The translations under genes and the position numbers were made by a program. The notes under the pieces were generated by a model. It did not search any database and was not told the origin of the DNA. It saw nothing but the letters and a program-made list of their open reading frames with translations. 64,000 nt of DNA, from assembly GCF_900116205.1 (NCBI RefSeq), contig NZ_FOZS01000003.1:1-64000 (forward strand), given 5' to 3'. Below are positions 43,541 to 52,078 of the stretch, piece after piece; the first letter of the stretch is position 1; the number at the start of each line of letters is the position of its first letter. Origin of the DNA: Halostagnicola kamekurae (GTDB lineage: Archaea > Halobacteriota > Halobacteria > Halobacteriales > Natrialbaceae).

Positions 43541-44950
43541 GTGAAACAGAAAGCGATGGTGGCTCACCAGCGGGATGGTAGCCGAAACTCCGTAAAGTCT
43601 AGACCCACAACCGAAGATATGGAGCAAAGGGAATACGCGATCCTCGCGGTTATCGCGCTTGCGACGGTTGCGCTCGGCGCCCTCACGACATCGGAACCCT
43701 TGTGGGCGTTCTTCGTCGAGAGTACGCGCCAATTCCTGACCACGACCGCGGCAATGGCGTGGATCACGTGGTGGGCGCTCGTCATCGGATTCGCGATCGC
43801 CGGCGGCGTCGAGGCCTGGACGTCCGATGAGGAGGTCTCGGACCTATTGGAAGGCCACGGCCTCCGAGAAATCGGGTACGGGTCGCTGTTCGGGTTCGTC
43901 TCCTCGTCGTGTTCCTACAGCGCAATCGCCACGGCGAAGAACCTCTTCAAGAAAGGTGGGTCCGCTGCAGCGACGCTCGGCGCGTTCATGTTCGCATCGA
44001 CGAACCTCGTCATCGAGATCGGCATCGTCATCTATCTCCTGTTGGGTTGGCAGTTCCTGGTCGCCGACGTCGTCGGCGGGTTCATGCTTATCGGTCTGAT
44101 GGTGGTCGGCTTCGTGTATCTCACGCCCGACGAGGTCATTGAACGGGCCAGAGAGAATGTCCAAGACGAGAACGACTCGACGGTAACGGACCCCGTCTGT
44201 GGAATGGAGATCGACCCTAATGAGGCGGACTACTCCACCGAACACGACGGTCGGACGTACTACTTCTGCTCGGCGTCCTGCAAGGAGAGCTTCGACCCCG
44301 AGGAGGTAAACACCACTATCCGCGAGCAGGCGACATCCCTGTCGGGCTGGAAGGCGCTCGCCGACAAACAGTGGTCGGAGTGGGGAATGCTCTGGGACGA
44401 GATCGCCATCGGATTCATCTTCGCAGGTCTCATTTCGGGGTTCATCCCCGAAAGCGTCTGGACGAGTGTCTTCTCGGGCCCGACGCTCGGCTTGCCGGTG
44501 TACGTTTTCTGGACGGCAGCGCTTGGGGCGGTCATTGGCGTCGCCACGTTCGTTTGCTCGGTCGGGAACGTCCCGTTTGCCGCCGTCCTCTACGCGAACG
44601 GTCTTCCGTTCGGATCGGTGCTCTCCTACATCTACGCGGACCTCATCGTCCCACCGATCATGGACGCCTACCGCGAGTACTACGGTACCGAATTCGCGGC
44701 GATCCTCTCGGGAATGATCTTCCTCTCAGCCGTGCTCACGGGCTTCGTTATCCACTTCATCTTCCTCGGGGCGGGCGTCATCCCGTCTGCCTCGAGCGTC
44801 CAGATCGCGGAAGTGAGCATCGAGATGAACTACAAACTGGTTCTGAACGTGCTCGCGACGATCTTCTTCCTGTTCCTCTACTGGCTCCACCGCTCGGAGT
44901 CGACGATCGACGAGGGTGACCATAGCGAGCACGTCCACACCGCGAACTAA
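43541..44950 (+). CDS. Permease (YraQ/ArsP-type, PF03773-like) with a central YHS metal-binding domain
   Basis: The 469-residue protein consists of two membrane halves, each of about four helices, joined by a soluble YHS domain. The first half has GFVSSSCSYSAIATAKNLFKKG and the second TFVCSVGNVPFAAVLYANGL, each with a Cys-Ser motif typical of this permease family (relatives export methylarsenite or other metal(loid) species). The YHS domain at about residues 215-260 has DPVCGMEIDPNEA, FCSASCKESF and spaced cysteines that bind copper or other soft metals. The start is uncertain: GTG at 43541 or ATG at 43619, the latter directly before the first helix. Metal detoxification is inferred. Confidence 0.83.
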   Translation: MKQKAMVAHQRDGSRNSVKSRPTTEDMEQREYAILAVIALATVALGALTTSEPLWAFFVESTRQFLTTTAAMAWITWWALVIGFAIAGGVEAWTSDEEVSDLLEGHGLREIGYGSLFGFVSSSCSYSAIATAKNLFKKGGSAAATLGAFMFASTNLVIEIGIVIYLLLGWQFLVADVVGGFMLIGLMVVGFVYLTPDEVIERARENVQDENDSTVTDPVCGMEIDPNEADYSTEHDGRTYYFCSASCKESFDPEEVNTTIREQATSLSGWKALADKQWSEWGMLWDEIAIGFIFAGLISGFIPESVWTSVFSGPTLGLPVYVFWTAALGAVIGVATFVCSVGNVPFAAVLYANGLPFGSVLSYIYADLIVPPIMDAYREYYGTEFAAILSGMIFLSAVLTGFVIHFIFLGAGVIPSASSVQIAEVSIEMNYKLVLNVLATIFFLFLYWLHRSESTIDEGDHSEHVHTAN

Positions 44951-45117
44951 TTGCTCTCTACCTCCCGTACGCCCGTTGTAACTGGTGAAGACATACGCTG
45001 ACTCATAGCGGAAGCAGACCGACTGCCTCAAGTCGCGATCTCGACGCGGTTCGCTCAATAGAGAGAGTGCCATAACATCTATTCTCCAGAGCGGTCGACG
45101 ACGAGTTCACCAGTTGA

Positions 45118-45252
45118 ATGAGTGTCGGTTCGGGATACATCAAACAAGAGCAGATGATGAAAGCCGGCATCATTCTCAACATCGTAATGACCACTGTACT
45201 GACCGGCCTCATCTGGTTCATGTTCCAGTTCGTCTGGCCGACAGTCCTCTGA
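45118..45252 (+). pseudogene. C-terminal remnant of a DASS/SLC13-type anion permease
   Basis: The frame from the ATG at 45118 codes for 44 residues, including GSGYIKQEQMMKAGIILNIV and TGLIWFMFQFVWPTVL. This matches the last transmembrane helix and tail of SLC13/DASS sodium-dicarboxylate or sulfate symporters. Everything upstream (about 400 residues in the family) is absent. It may still be translated as a one-helix peptide, but a leftover after deletion is more likely. Confidence 0.55.
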
Positions 45253-45317
45253 TAAGCGGCAAACAGCACTGGTTTCGATCTGGTCAACTATTACCGATCG
45301 TAAATGGTATCGAATAC

Positions 45318-45584
45318 ATGGAGCGTCTCTCCATCTACAACGGATTATTTGCCATCATCGGAATACTATTTGGCTTGAACGCGCTCGCCCTGTTCGTCAC
45401 TGGAGAGTGGGGACTCCCCGCGCTCCTGGTCGCGGTCGGTTCAGTCGTGATGATCACTGGCGCCGTGAACGAGTTGGTATCGACCGATCCACCTGCGCTC
45501 GAGATCTCTTCAACCGAGCTCCTCGTGGTATTCGTCGGTGGCTGTATGATCCTTATCGGCACTGTCTTGGAATTCCGAGTGTAG
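45318..45584 (+). CDS. Small membrane protein with three hydrophobic segments
   Basis: The ATG at 45318 gives an 88-residue protein starting MERLSIYNGLFAIIGILFGL. Hydrophobic stretches lie at about 7-29, 32-50 and 66-84. It is acidic in the loop VSTDPPALEISST. I do not recognise a family. Haloarchaeal codon bias and hydrophobic periodicity make it likely real. The frame upstream to 45114 overlaps the permease remnant and is not coding. Confidence 0.55.
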   Translation: MERLSIYNGLFAIIGILFGLNALALFVTGEWGLPALLVAVGSVVMITGAVNELVSTDPPALEISSTELLVVFVGGCMILIGTVLEFRV

Positions 45585-45590
45585 GTTGTT

Positions 45591-45849
45591 ACTCGTCGTC
45601 GATCGATTCCGTTCGGATATAGTACGGCCACTCCCAGTCTTGAACCCACTCCGTGGGCGCATCGCGGGACCGTAACTGGTTCGCTTCGTACGATTTGTCC
45701 GAGAAAACGGTTCCATCTTCGTCAGTTCCCCTCATGTGGAACGACGTATGTCATCGAGTCTCGATCTTCTGCGGGAATCAGGTGCTTTTCTTCTCCGTCG
45801 TGGACGTGCCCCGGTGAGTTGAACCACTCCTGCGGTTGAACGTAACGGC
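45591..45849 (-). pseudogene. Frameshifted remnant of an unidentified gene
   Basis: On the minus strand, one frame reads RYVQPQEWFNSPGHVHDGEE and continues KHLIPAEDRDSMTYVVPHEGN before a stop near 45733. One base over, a second frame reads TDEDGTVFSDKSYEANQLRS and continues to WVQDWEWPYYIRTESIDDE and a TAA at 45591. The codons and composition are clearly haloarchaeal, and the two pieces adjoin, so this is one gene broken by a frameshift, without a visible start. Family unknown. The rest of 45585-46112 shows no other gene. Confidence 0.5.
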
Positions 45850-46112
45850 TATTTCTGAATTAGTGTTGTCATGGTGATCGTAATGCCGTGATTGTTTCAA
45901 ACGCTCGAGTTGACATAACTACCGAGGACACTTTCCACGCCTGAATTTTTCCCACTCACTTACGGCGTTCGTCGAACACCGTTCTGATCACCCGACTCGA
46001 GCAGTATCCGCAACTCCGGCGACAGCTACTCTCGACCGCTGGTTTCGGCTTTCTAAAGAAAGAGTATTTACCACGTTGCGCGATAAACGGGCATATATCG
46101 TCTCTCACTCAC

Positions 46113-47477
46113 ATGAGCCAAGAGCAGGTCACCGTCGACGCGGATGATTCGGGCCCGCTAGGCACGTTCAGACAGTTCTTCGCCTTGGAACGGGACGTCT
46201 TGGTCCTCTCGGCGGCGATGTTCGCGTTCAGTCTGGGCTTTCAGATGACTAGCCGCTATCTTCCGGAGTACATGGCAGCACTCGGTACCAGCGGCTTCGT
46301 TATCGGTCTCTACGGGACGGTTGGAAACGTTATCTCGGCAGTGTATCCCTACCCCGGCGGCGCCGTCTCGGACCGCATCGGCTCTCGATACGCGCTCACA
46401 CTGTTCGGCCTGCTCTCGACCCTCGGATTCGTCGTCTGGCTACTCGCTCCCTCCGTCGGCACGATCGAAATCGCGGGCGTGACGCTCGAGCCGTGGGTCT
46501 GGATTTTCGTCGGATTACTGCTCGCACAGGCGTGGAAGTCGTTCGGCCTCGGTGCGACGTTCGCCGTCGTCAAGCAAGCGACCGATCCGTCGAAACTGGC
46601 CGCAGGATTCGCGAGCACCGAAACGTTTCGTCGGACCGCCTTCTTTATCGGTCCCGTCCTCGCGGCCGTGCTGATCGGCCTCTTCGCCGAGTTCACGGTG
46701 AGCTTCCAGTACGTGCTCGCGGTCGCGGCCGTCTTCGGAGCTATCGGCACGGTCGTGCAGCACGTCCTCTACGACGCCAGTGAGGACACGATCGGTGACA
46801 ACTTCGAAGGCCTCGGCCAGATTCGTTCTGATCTCCGCGAGATGCCGGACACGCTCCGGCCGCTGCTGATCGGGGACACACTCGTGCGGTTCGCCAACGG
46901 CATGGTCTACGTGTTCTTCGTGCTCGTCATCACGCAGGTCTACGAGGTCGGCTTCGAAACCACACTTGCGCTCGGCCAGTTCTCCTACGCGATCGACCTC
47001 TCTCCGGCGGCGTTCTTCGGCTACCTGCTGGGCGTCGAGATGCTCGTCGCGCTGGTGACGATGGCGCCGGCGGCAAAACTCGCCGAGCGAATCGGCCTCA
47101 AACCCGTCGTCGCCCTCGGATTTCTCGTCTACGGGACCTTCCCCATCGTCCTCATCGCCGGTCCCGAGGTGCTCGCCCCGGCGGTGGGGCTTCAGTGGGC
47201 GATAATCCTCATCTTCGCCTTTTCGGGCCTTCGGTTTGCGGGCCTGCCGTCCCACAAAGCGCTCATCGTCGGTCCCGCCGAGCAAGACGCCAGCGGTCGA
47301 GTCACCGGTGCATACTACCTTCTGCGGAATACGATCGTTATTCCGAGTGCGGCACTCGGAGGGTACCTCTGGGACTTCGTTAGCCCCGAAATCGCCTTCA
47401 CTATTGCGGCGGCGGTCGGTGTCGTCGGGACGGGTTACTTCCTCATATTCGGCGAGGAGTTCGACGCCTACGCCTGA
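46113..47477 (+). CDS. MFS transporter
   Basis: The 454-residue permease has 12 predicted helices after an acidic 25-residue N-terminus. The first intracellular loop has GGAVSDRIGSRYALTLFGLL, a variant of the superfamily GxxxDRxGRR motif, and a second one, AAKLAERIGLKPVVALGFL, lies after helix 8. An 11-residue acidic loop separates halves. The start at 46113 is shortly after an AT-rich ATATATCG stretch. The substrate is unknown, and neighbours (gene fossils and a flavoprotein) do not help. Confidence 0.87.
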   Translation: MSQEQVTVDADDSGPLGTFRQFFALERDVLVLSAAMFAFSLGFQMTSRYLPEYMAALGTSGFVIGLYGTVGNVISAVYPYPGGAVSDRIGSRYALTLFGLLSTLGFVVWLLAPSVGTIEIAGVTLEPWVWIFVGLLLAQAWKSFGLGATFAVVKQATDPSKLAAGFASTETFRRTAFFIGPVLAAVLIGLFAEFTVSFQYVLAVAAVFGAIGTVVQHVLYDASEDTIGDNFEGLGQIRSDLREMPDTLRPLLIGDTLVRFANGMVYVFFVLVITQVYEVGFETTLALGQFSYAIDLSPAAFFGYLLGVEMLVALVTMAPAAKLAERIGLKPVVALGFLVYGTFPIVLIAGPEVLAPAVGLQWAIILIFAFSGLRFAGLPSHKALIVGPAEQDASGRVTGAYYLLRNTIVIPSAALGGYLWDFVSPEIAFTIAAAVGVVGTGYFLIFGEEFDAYA

Positions 47478-47664
47478 CTTTCGAGACGGTCCGGTCAGAT
47501 ATCACTTAGACAACCGTCGTATAGTTTCTACCAGGCGGAGTAGGCCGAAGCGGTTCACGTTATATGTGAGAATAATGTGGTACACGAGGAAGGAGGTCTC
47601 ATCGTACTGAACGTACGGGGTACTGTAGTAGGGTACTTTCTATCCACGCGTCCTGCGAGACGAT

Positions 47665-48114
47665 ATGCAAGGACTGCGCTGGGTTCAAATGACCGAGGAG
47701 GAAGTCGACGAGTTCCTCGGTCGAGGTGGAACGGGCGTCGTTTCGTTCTCGACGGATCCCGATGAGCCGCCAGTATCGATACCTATTTCGTACGGATACA
47801 GTGCGGACGTGAATCGCTTTTACTACCGCCTCTCGTTCCCGCGAGACAGCAGGAAAGACGAGCTCGTCGAAAAACCGATCGCGTTCGTTGCACACGAGAA
47901 GACTGACGACGGATGGCAAAGTGTCGTCGCCACCGGTCGGCTCTCGGACATCGCCGACGCACCGTACGACTCGGCCGAGATACAGGGAATGTGGTCGATT
48001 CAAATCCCGCTCGTCGACATCTTCGAACGGCCGCCGAAAGAAACGACGTTCCGGTATTTCAGCCTCGAGCCGGATACGATGACGGGGAGAAAAGAGGTGA
48101 TTAGCGACACGTAA
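47665..48114 (+). CDS. Pyridoxamine 5'-phosphate oxidase-like FMN/F420-fold protein
   Basis: The 149-residue protein matches the split-barrel flavin-binding family. It starts MQGLRWVQMTEEEVDEFLGR, then GTGVVSFSTDPDEPPVSIPISYGY, the FMN-phosphate region FYYRLSFPRDSRKDELVEKP, and WQSVVATGRLSDI. Members include PNP oxidases, heme-degrading and F420-dependent enzymes and nitroreductase-like proteins; the true substrate cannot be deduced. It begins the stress/ion-homeostasis stretch and is followed by the CPA2 antiporter in the same direction 136 nt later. Confidence 0.85.
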   Translation: MQGLRWVQMTEEEVDEFLGRGGTGVVSFSTDPDEPPVSIPISYGYSADVNRFYYRLSFPRDSRKDELVEKPIAFVAHEKTDDGWQSVVATGRLSDIADAPYDSAEIQGMWSIQIPLVDIFERPPKETTFRYFSLEPDTMTGRKEVISDT

Positions 48115-48250
48115 CGACAAAATCCAGGTGTAATGACCTACCAGCCGGCTTTATGATGCTCAATGGGGCCGACCACCAACGGGTCGGTCGATTATACCAT
48201 AGAAGGTTGTCATTACGGATGTCACGCGATGCCATTTTTTATCGTTCGAC

Positions 48251-49426
48251 GTGGATACCGTCCCCGTGACGGACGTTCATGTCTTTCTCTCGGTCGGTAT
48301 CGCGCTCGTCGGTTCGCTCCTGCTCGGCGAACTCTTCGAACGCGCGGGTGAGCCGGTCATCCTCGGAGAGATCGTCGTCGGGATCGTCCTCGGGACGTCC
48401 GTTCTGGGAATCGTCGATCCGTCGGGGCCGTTCTCCCTGCTCGCTGCGATCGGATCGATGCTGTTGCTGTTCGACGCGGGCTACGAGGAGATCGATCTCG
48501 CTGACCTCGAGCGAGGCGGTGGGTCCGTCGCTGTCGTTGCGCTGTTCGGTGTGGGACTTCCCGCGGCTGCTGGCGTTGTGGTCGGAGTCATCTTTGGCTA
48601 CTCGCTCGCTGCGAGCGGTATCCTGGCGATCACGATGGGTGTCACGTCGGTCGGAATCACCGCACGGGTGTTTCTCGATCTCGACCGACTCGAGACCCGA
48701 TACGGCCTCCATGTCGTCGGCGCCGCAGTCACCGCAGAAATAGTGGGTCTCGTTTCGTTTTCGCTGTTGCTCGCGACAGTCCGTGCAGGTGGAACAATCG
48801 CACAGTACGGGAGAATTGTCGGTCTCGTAATCGCGTTTTTCCTCGGTGCGATCCTCGTTCAGTGGCTGCTGATCGATCGGTTCTCGCAGCTACTCGCTCG
48901 CTTCGAGCAGACGGCTGCCGATTTGATCGGCATTATGGGCATTCTATTTCTTTTCGGTTACGCCGCCGACGTCGCGGGCCTCGACGTGATCGTCGGCGGG
49001 TTGGTAGCCGGGTTGCTCGTCGGCGGTCAGGATCGATTTCGGGAGTTGGAGATTCGAGAAGGAATATCCGGAATCGCATACGGCGTGTTCGTCCCCCTAT
49101 TCTTCGTGAACGTCGGAGCGCAGTTGGATCCGGCCGTCTTCCGTCAGTTCGATCCCCTCGTGGTGACCGTCGTTGTCGTGGGAGTGCTGGTGAAGATTTC
49201 TGGGAGTTACATCGGCGCACGGCTCGTGAACCATCCGTCCAACGAAGCGTTGGTCGTCGGCGTCGGCATGCTTCCTCGTGCTGGCGTCGAGTTGGTCGTC
49301 ATTACGGGTGCACTCGCCGCGGGGATCATCGACGAGCGGTTGTTCTCCGCGGGACTCGGTCTCGTCCTCGTTTCGGTGCTCGCGACGCCGCCGCTCCTTC
49401 GGAGGGCCGCGGAACGAGTCGACTGA
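48251..49426 (+). CDS. CPA2-family cation:proton antiporter
   Basis: The 391-residue protein starts with GTG at 48251 and has 12 predicted helices in the Na+/H+ exchanger (CPA2, KefB-like) layout. It starts HVFLSVGIALVGSLLLGELF, with VILGEIVVGIVLGTSVLGIV near 40 and LFDAGYEEIDLADL near 73. No RCK/TrkA domain follows, so it is the membrane part alone. It would exchange Na+ or K+ for protons across the membrane, fitting osmotic or pH stress. The 3' end faces a UspA gene. The assignment of ion is not possible. Confidence 0.88.
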   Translation: MDTVPVTDVHVFLSVGIALVGSLLLGELFERAGEPVILGEIVVGIVLGTSVLGIVDPSGPFSLLAAIGSMLLLFDAGYEEIDLADLERGGGSVAVVALFGVGLPAAAGVVVGVIFGYSLAASGILAITMGVTSVGITARVFLDLDRLETRYGLHVVGAAVTAEIVGLVSFSLLLATVRAGGTIAQYGRIVGLVIAFFLGAILVQWLLIDRFSQLLARFEQTAADLIGIMGILFLFGYAADVAGLDVIVGGLVAGLLVGGQDRFRELEIREGISGIAYGVFVPLFFVNVGAQLDPAVFRQFDPLVVTVVVVGVLVKISGSYIGARLVNHPSNEALVVGVGMLPRAGVELVVITGALAAGIIDERLFSAGLGLVLVSVLATPPLLRRAAERVD

Positions 49427-49564
49427 TAGGCCTCGAGTGCGTCTCGAACGAAACATCGAATTCGGATCCCGCACTATCCGACGGTTGCGCCGGATACGAC
49501 AGCTCGGTTTCGTCGCTCGTCCGAAATCTCGATCGCCCTTTCGTGCCCAATCGGGCACGGATAC

Positions 49565-49993
49565 CTACCGGACGAACGTAACGGGTACCGGTGCTCGTTG
49601 GAATACCATCTTCGCGACGTTTCCAACGAGAAACTGGCGGGTTACCCCCTCACTGTGCTTTCCGTGGCTACCGAGTACGACCGTATCGTAGTTCTCCGAC
49701 CGTTCGACGATCGGTCGAACGGGATGACCGATTTCGACGATCGTATCGCAGGTTCGGTCTCGTCGTGCTGCGATCTCGCGTGCTCGCTCGAAGATGGGTT
49801 CGGCGCGTTCGTGAGCCGCTTCCTCGAGGTCGTCTTCGAGTGCGAGCGCGACCGCTTGCCCCATCATCATCGTCGGACCACCAACGGAATGGAGCACGGT
49901 AACATCGGCATCTGGATGGTTCTCGAGAGCGTACTCGAGCGCCCGTTCAGCCATCTCGGAGCCGTCCATGGGAACGAGGATACGTGAAATCAT
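49565..49993 (-). CDS. Universal stress protein (UspA family)
   Basis: The 142-residue protein has the Usp fold: ILVPMDGSEMAERALEYALE at the start, DADVTVLHSV, GHPVRPIVERSENYDTVVLG and the ATP-binding GSHGKHSEGVTRQFLVGNVA-type G-2x-G-9x-G motif, ending in VPVTFVR. These dimeric cytoplasmic proteins are induced by stress and often bind ATP. It is convergent with the CPA2 antiporter and lies 72 nt after the PiT permease stop on the same strand, so it may be co-transcribed with the PiT gene. Confidence 0.92.
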   Translation of the reverse strand: MISRILVPMDGSEMAERALEYALENHPDADVTVLHSVGGPTMMMGQAVALALEDDLEEAAHERAEPIFERAREIAARRDRTCDTIVEIGHPVRPIVERSENYDTVVLGSHGKHSEGVTRQFLVGNVAKMVFQRAPVPVTFVR

Positions 49994-50065
49994 GCCGTCG
50001 TTACACCGTGTCAGCGAATAAGTGTGGGGGGATATTCCATTCGGGAAGGTACGTTTCGATGGTCG

Positions 50066-51238
50066 TCACGTAATTCCCGGAACGAGCAGGAAGAAGCCGT
50101 ACGCCAGTACCGTCGACATCGACGGCCCGATAATCCACATCGAAACGTACCTGATGACGGCCTGTGGCCTGAACAGTTCGTCCGCCTCGAGTACTTCTTC
50201 GGGTTCTGGTTCGCCGATCGGCGGCAGTTCCTCGTGTTCGTCCTCGACCGTTAGCGCTCCTGGGACGATTTCGGTACTTTCTGTCTCGCCAACGAGTGCT
50301 TCTCGAGCGGTGATCGGTCGGGTTGCTCTCCCCCAGCCGAGTCCGACGATCGCCATGACCGAGGCCATGACGAGGCTGATCGGGATGCCGATGTACGAGA
50401 GCGCAGTCGTGATCGTTGCAGCCGTAATCATGACGATCAGGGCGGCCAGAAGCGTGATATCACTGAGATCGCTTCCGACCGATTCCATCGTCCTGCGGGC
50501 GATCGTGAACCCACCGAGACCGATCGCGAACGTCGCGATGACGATTGCAGGGCCCGCCGTCAGCGCTCCCCCGCTCACTAGCGGTGCGGCCGCATTCGGG
50601 ACATTGCTCGCGCCGGCACTGAACGCCATATAACAGCCGGTGACAATGACTACCGCCGTGGTGGCGACTTCACGCCAGGTCGTGTTTGGGCCGAGAACCG
50701 GCCGTGGAACCGCTCCATCACGGTCGAGAACGATCAGTGGCCCATCGGAGTTTTCGATCTGAACTCGTCGACTTAACGCGGGGTAGACGTATCGACCGAT
50801 CGTCGCCCCGATCCAGAAGCCGGCGATAGGAGCGAAAATCCACCACGAGATGATCCAAACGACGGTCTGATAGTTCAGCGAGTTCGTCGCTAACCCGAGC
50901 CCCGCGATCGCTCCAACGGTCGTCATCGATGTCGGTACGGGGACGCCGAAAACGTTGGCGAGCAGGATGCCAAGCCCGATGAAAAACAGGATGGCGATAC
51001 CAGCCGAAAGTGAAATCTCGATTGTGATTATCCCCTCAGAAAGCGTATCTATCACGTTTCGACCGACGGTCCAGCCACCGAGAAAGACAAAAAACGTCAT
51101 GATTCCCGCCGCAGTCGCCTTCCGTATCAGCCCAGCACCGACAGCGGGCCCCCACGCGATGCCAGTTGACGATCCGCCAATATTGAATCCCACGAATATC
51201 GATGCAGCGATACCCGCTACCAGCATACCCGCTACCAT
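50066..51238 (-). CDS. PiT-family inorganic phosphate transporter
   Basis: The 390-residue membrane protein has 10 or more helices. The two family signature loops are visible as GFNIGGSSTGIAWGPAVGAG near residue 18 and FSAGASNVPNAAAPLVSGG near 210, replacing the bacterial GANDVANxxxP. Between halves is an acidic loop (PLIVLDRDGAVPRPVLGPNTTW), and a second acidic stretch near the C-terminus follows. PiT proteins carry phosphate with protons or sodium. The start ATG at 51238 is preceded by an AT-rich region (51255-51310) with the probable promoter. The gene is upstream of a UspA gene. Confidence 0.87.
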   Translation of the reverse strand: MVAGMLVAGIAASIFVGFNIGGSSTGIAWGPAVGAGLIRKATAAGIMTFFVFLGGWTVGRNVIDTLSEGIITIEISLSAGIAILFFIGLGILLANVFGVPVPTSMTTVGAIAGLGLATNSLNYQTVVWIISWWIFAPIAGFWIGATIGRYVYPALSRRVQIENSDGPLIVLDRDGAVPRPVLGPNTTWREVATTAVVIVTGCYMAFSAGASNVPNAAAPLVSGGALTAGPAIVIATFAIGLGGFTIARRTMESVGSDLSDITLLAALIVMITAATITTALSYIGIPISLVMASVMAIVGLGWGRATRPITAREALVGETESTEIVPGALTVEDEHEELPPIGEPEPEEVLEADELFRPQAVIRYVSMWIIGPSMSTVLAYGFFLLVPGIT

Positions 51239-51502
51239 CTGGAGGGACTACAATCGTGCCCAATAAAAAATTATTTAGCCAATATTATTATTTATTTTGT
51301 GTTATATTTACTTCATCTATGACATACCTTCTTGATTAGTGAACGTCGTTGCGTACTCGCGAACGTCGGTGGATCGGTAACAGCGTCGAACGGATCGGTC
51401 GTGCCACGAACGGTTTGGTCGTGGCCGATCGACTCATTAGAGTCATTTATCCACAATCACACTCCTCGAGAAACGGGGGCTGACTGGGTTTGTTACTGGC
51501 CC

Positions 51503-51754
51503 CTATCCGAGGGATACTGCCAGAACGAGTACGAGCAAAAACGCGTGCCACCCGATGGCGGAAGCCACGACCACTGGGTCGGTCGGCGAGCGCGGTGGAT
51601 TACGGATCATGGCATCATACATAAAGAACGTTGCGACGAACGATCCGAGCAGGAGGCCCGTCTGGAACCCAAACCCGATTACTATGCCGGCGAGTATCCC
51701 TCCGATGACGCTTCCAGCGACACCGACGATAATTTTGTCGTAATAATCAACCAT
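51503..51754 (-). CDS. Small two/three-helix membrane protein
   Basis: From the ATG at 51754 the product has 83 residues, starting MVDYYDKIIVGVAGSVIGGI. Two or three hydrophobic, Gly-rich segments (about 8-26, 28-45 and 62-82) are separated by IRNPPRSPTDP. No family recognised. Composition suggests a small integral membrane protein. It lies upstream of the PiT gene on the same strand, 264 nt away. Confidence 0.6.
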   Translation of the reverse strand: MVDYYDKIIVGVAGSVIGGILAGIVIGFGFQTGLLLGSFVATFFMYDAMIRNPPRSPTDPVVVASAIGWHAFLLVLVLAVSLG

Positions 51755-52078
51755 CGGATATCTCCACCGTTCGCACTGTACGACGGCCAGTGAGATCAAA
51801 CCCTCGCACGTAAATAGTTGTTATATTACCTATCGTGGATGGCAAATACCAATTACGCCGGTGAAAGGCTTGCAGTCGTCAGCCCTAATCCACAGATTTC
51901 GGTCAGGATCGATGCGGTTCCACAAACGTTCCATTGCGACTGTCGAAGCCGAGCAACGTGTAGTTTCCACGGTCACGCTTGAACAGCGGCCTTGGCTCGT
52001 GTGGATTCTGATCCAGATCGCGTTACGCGCCTTTCACGTGCCCAATAGTTATTCTGAGTGCCGGTGTACCCCGAGGTC
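51755..52078. other. Intergenic region, no gene seen
   Basis: This 324-bp spacer separates the divergent small membrane protein and sulfatase genes. It holds AT-rich patches at 51805-51830 that can serve as promoters. No supportable gene is present. Confidence 0.45.
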
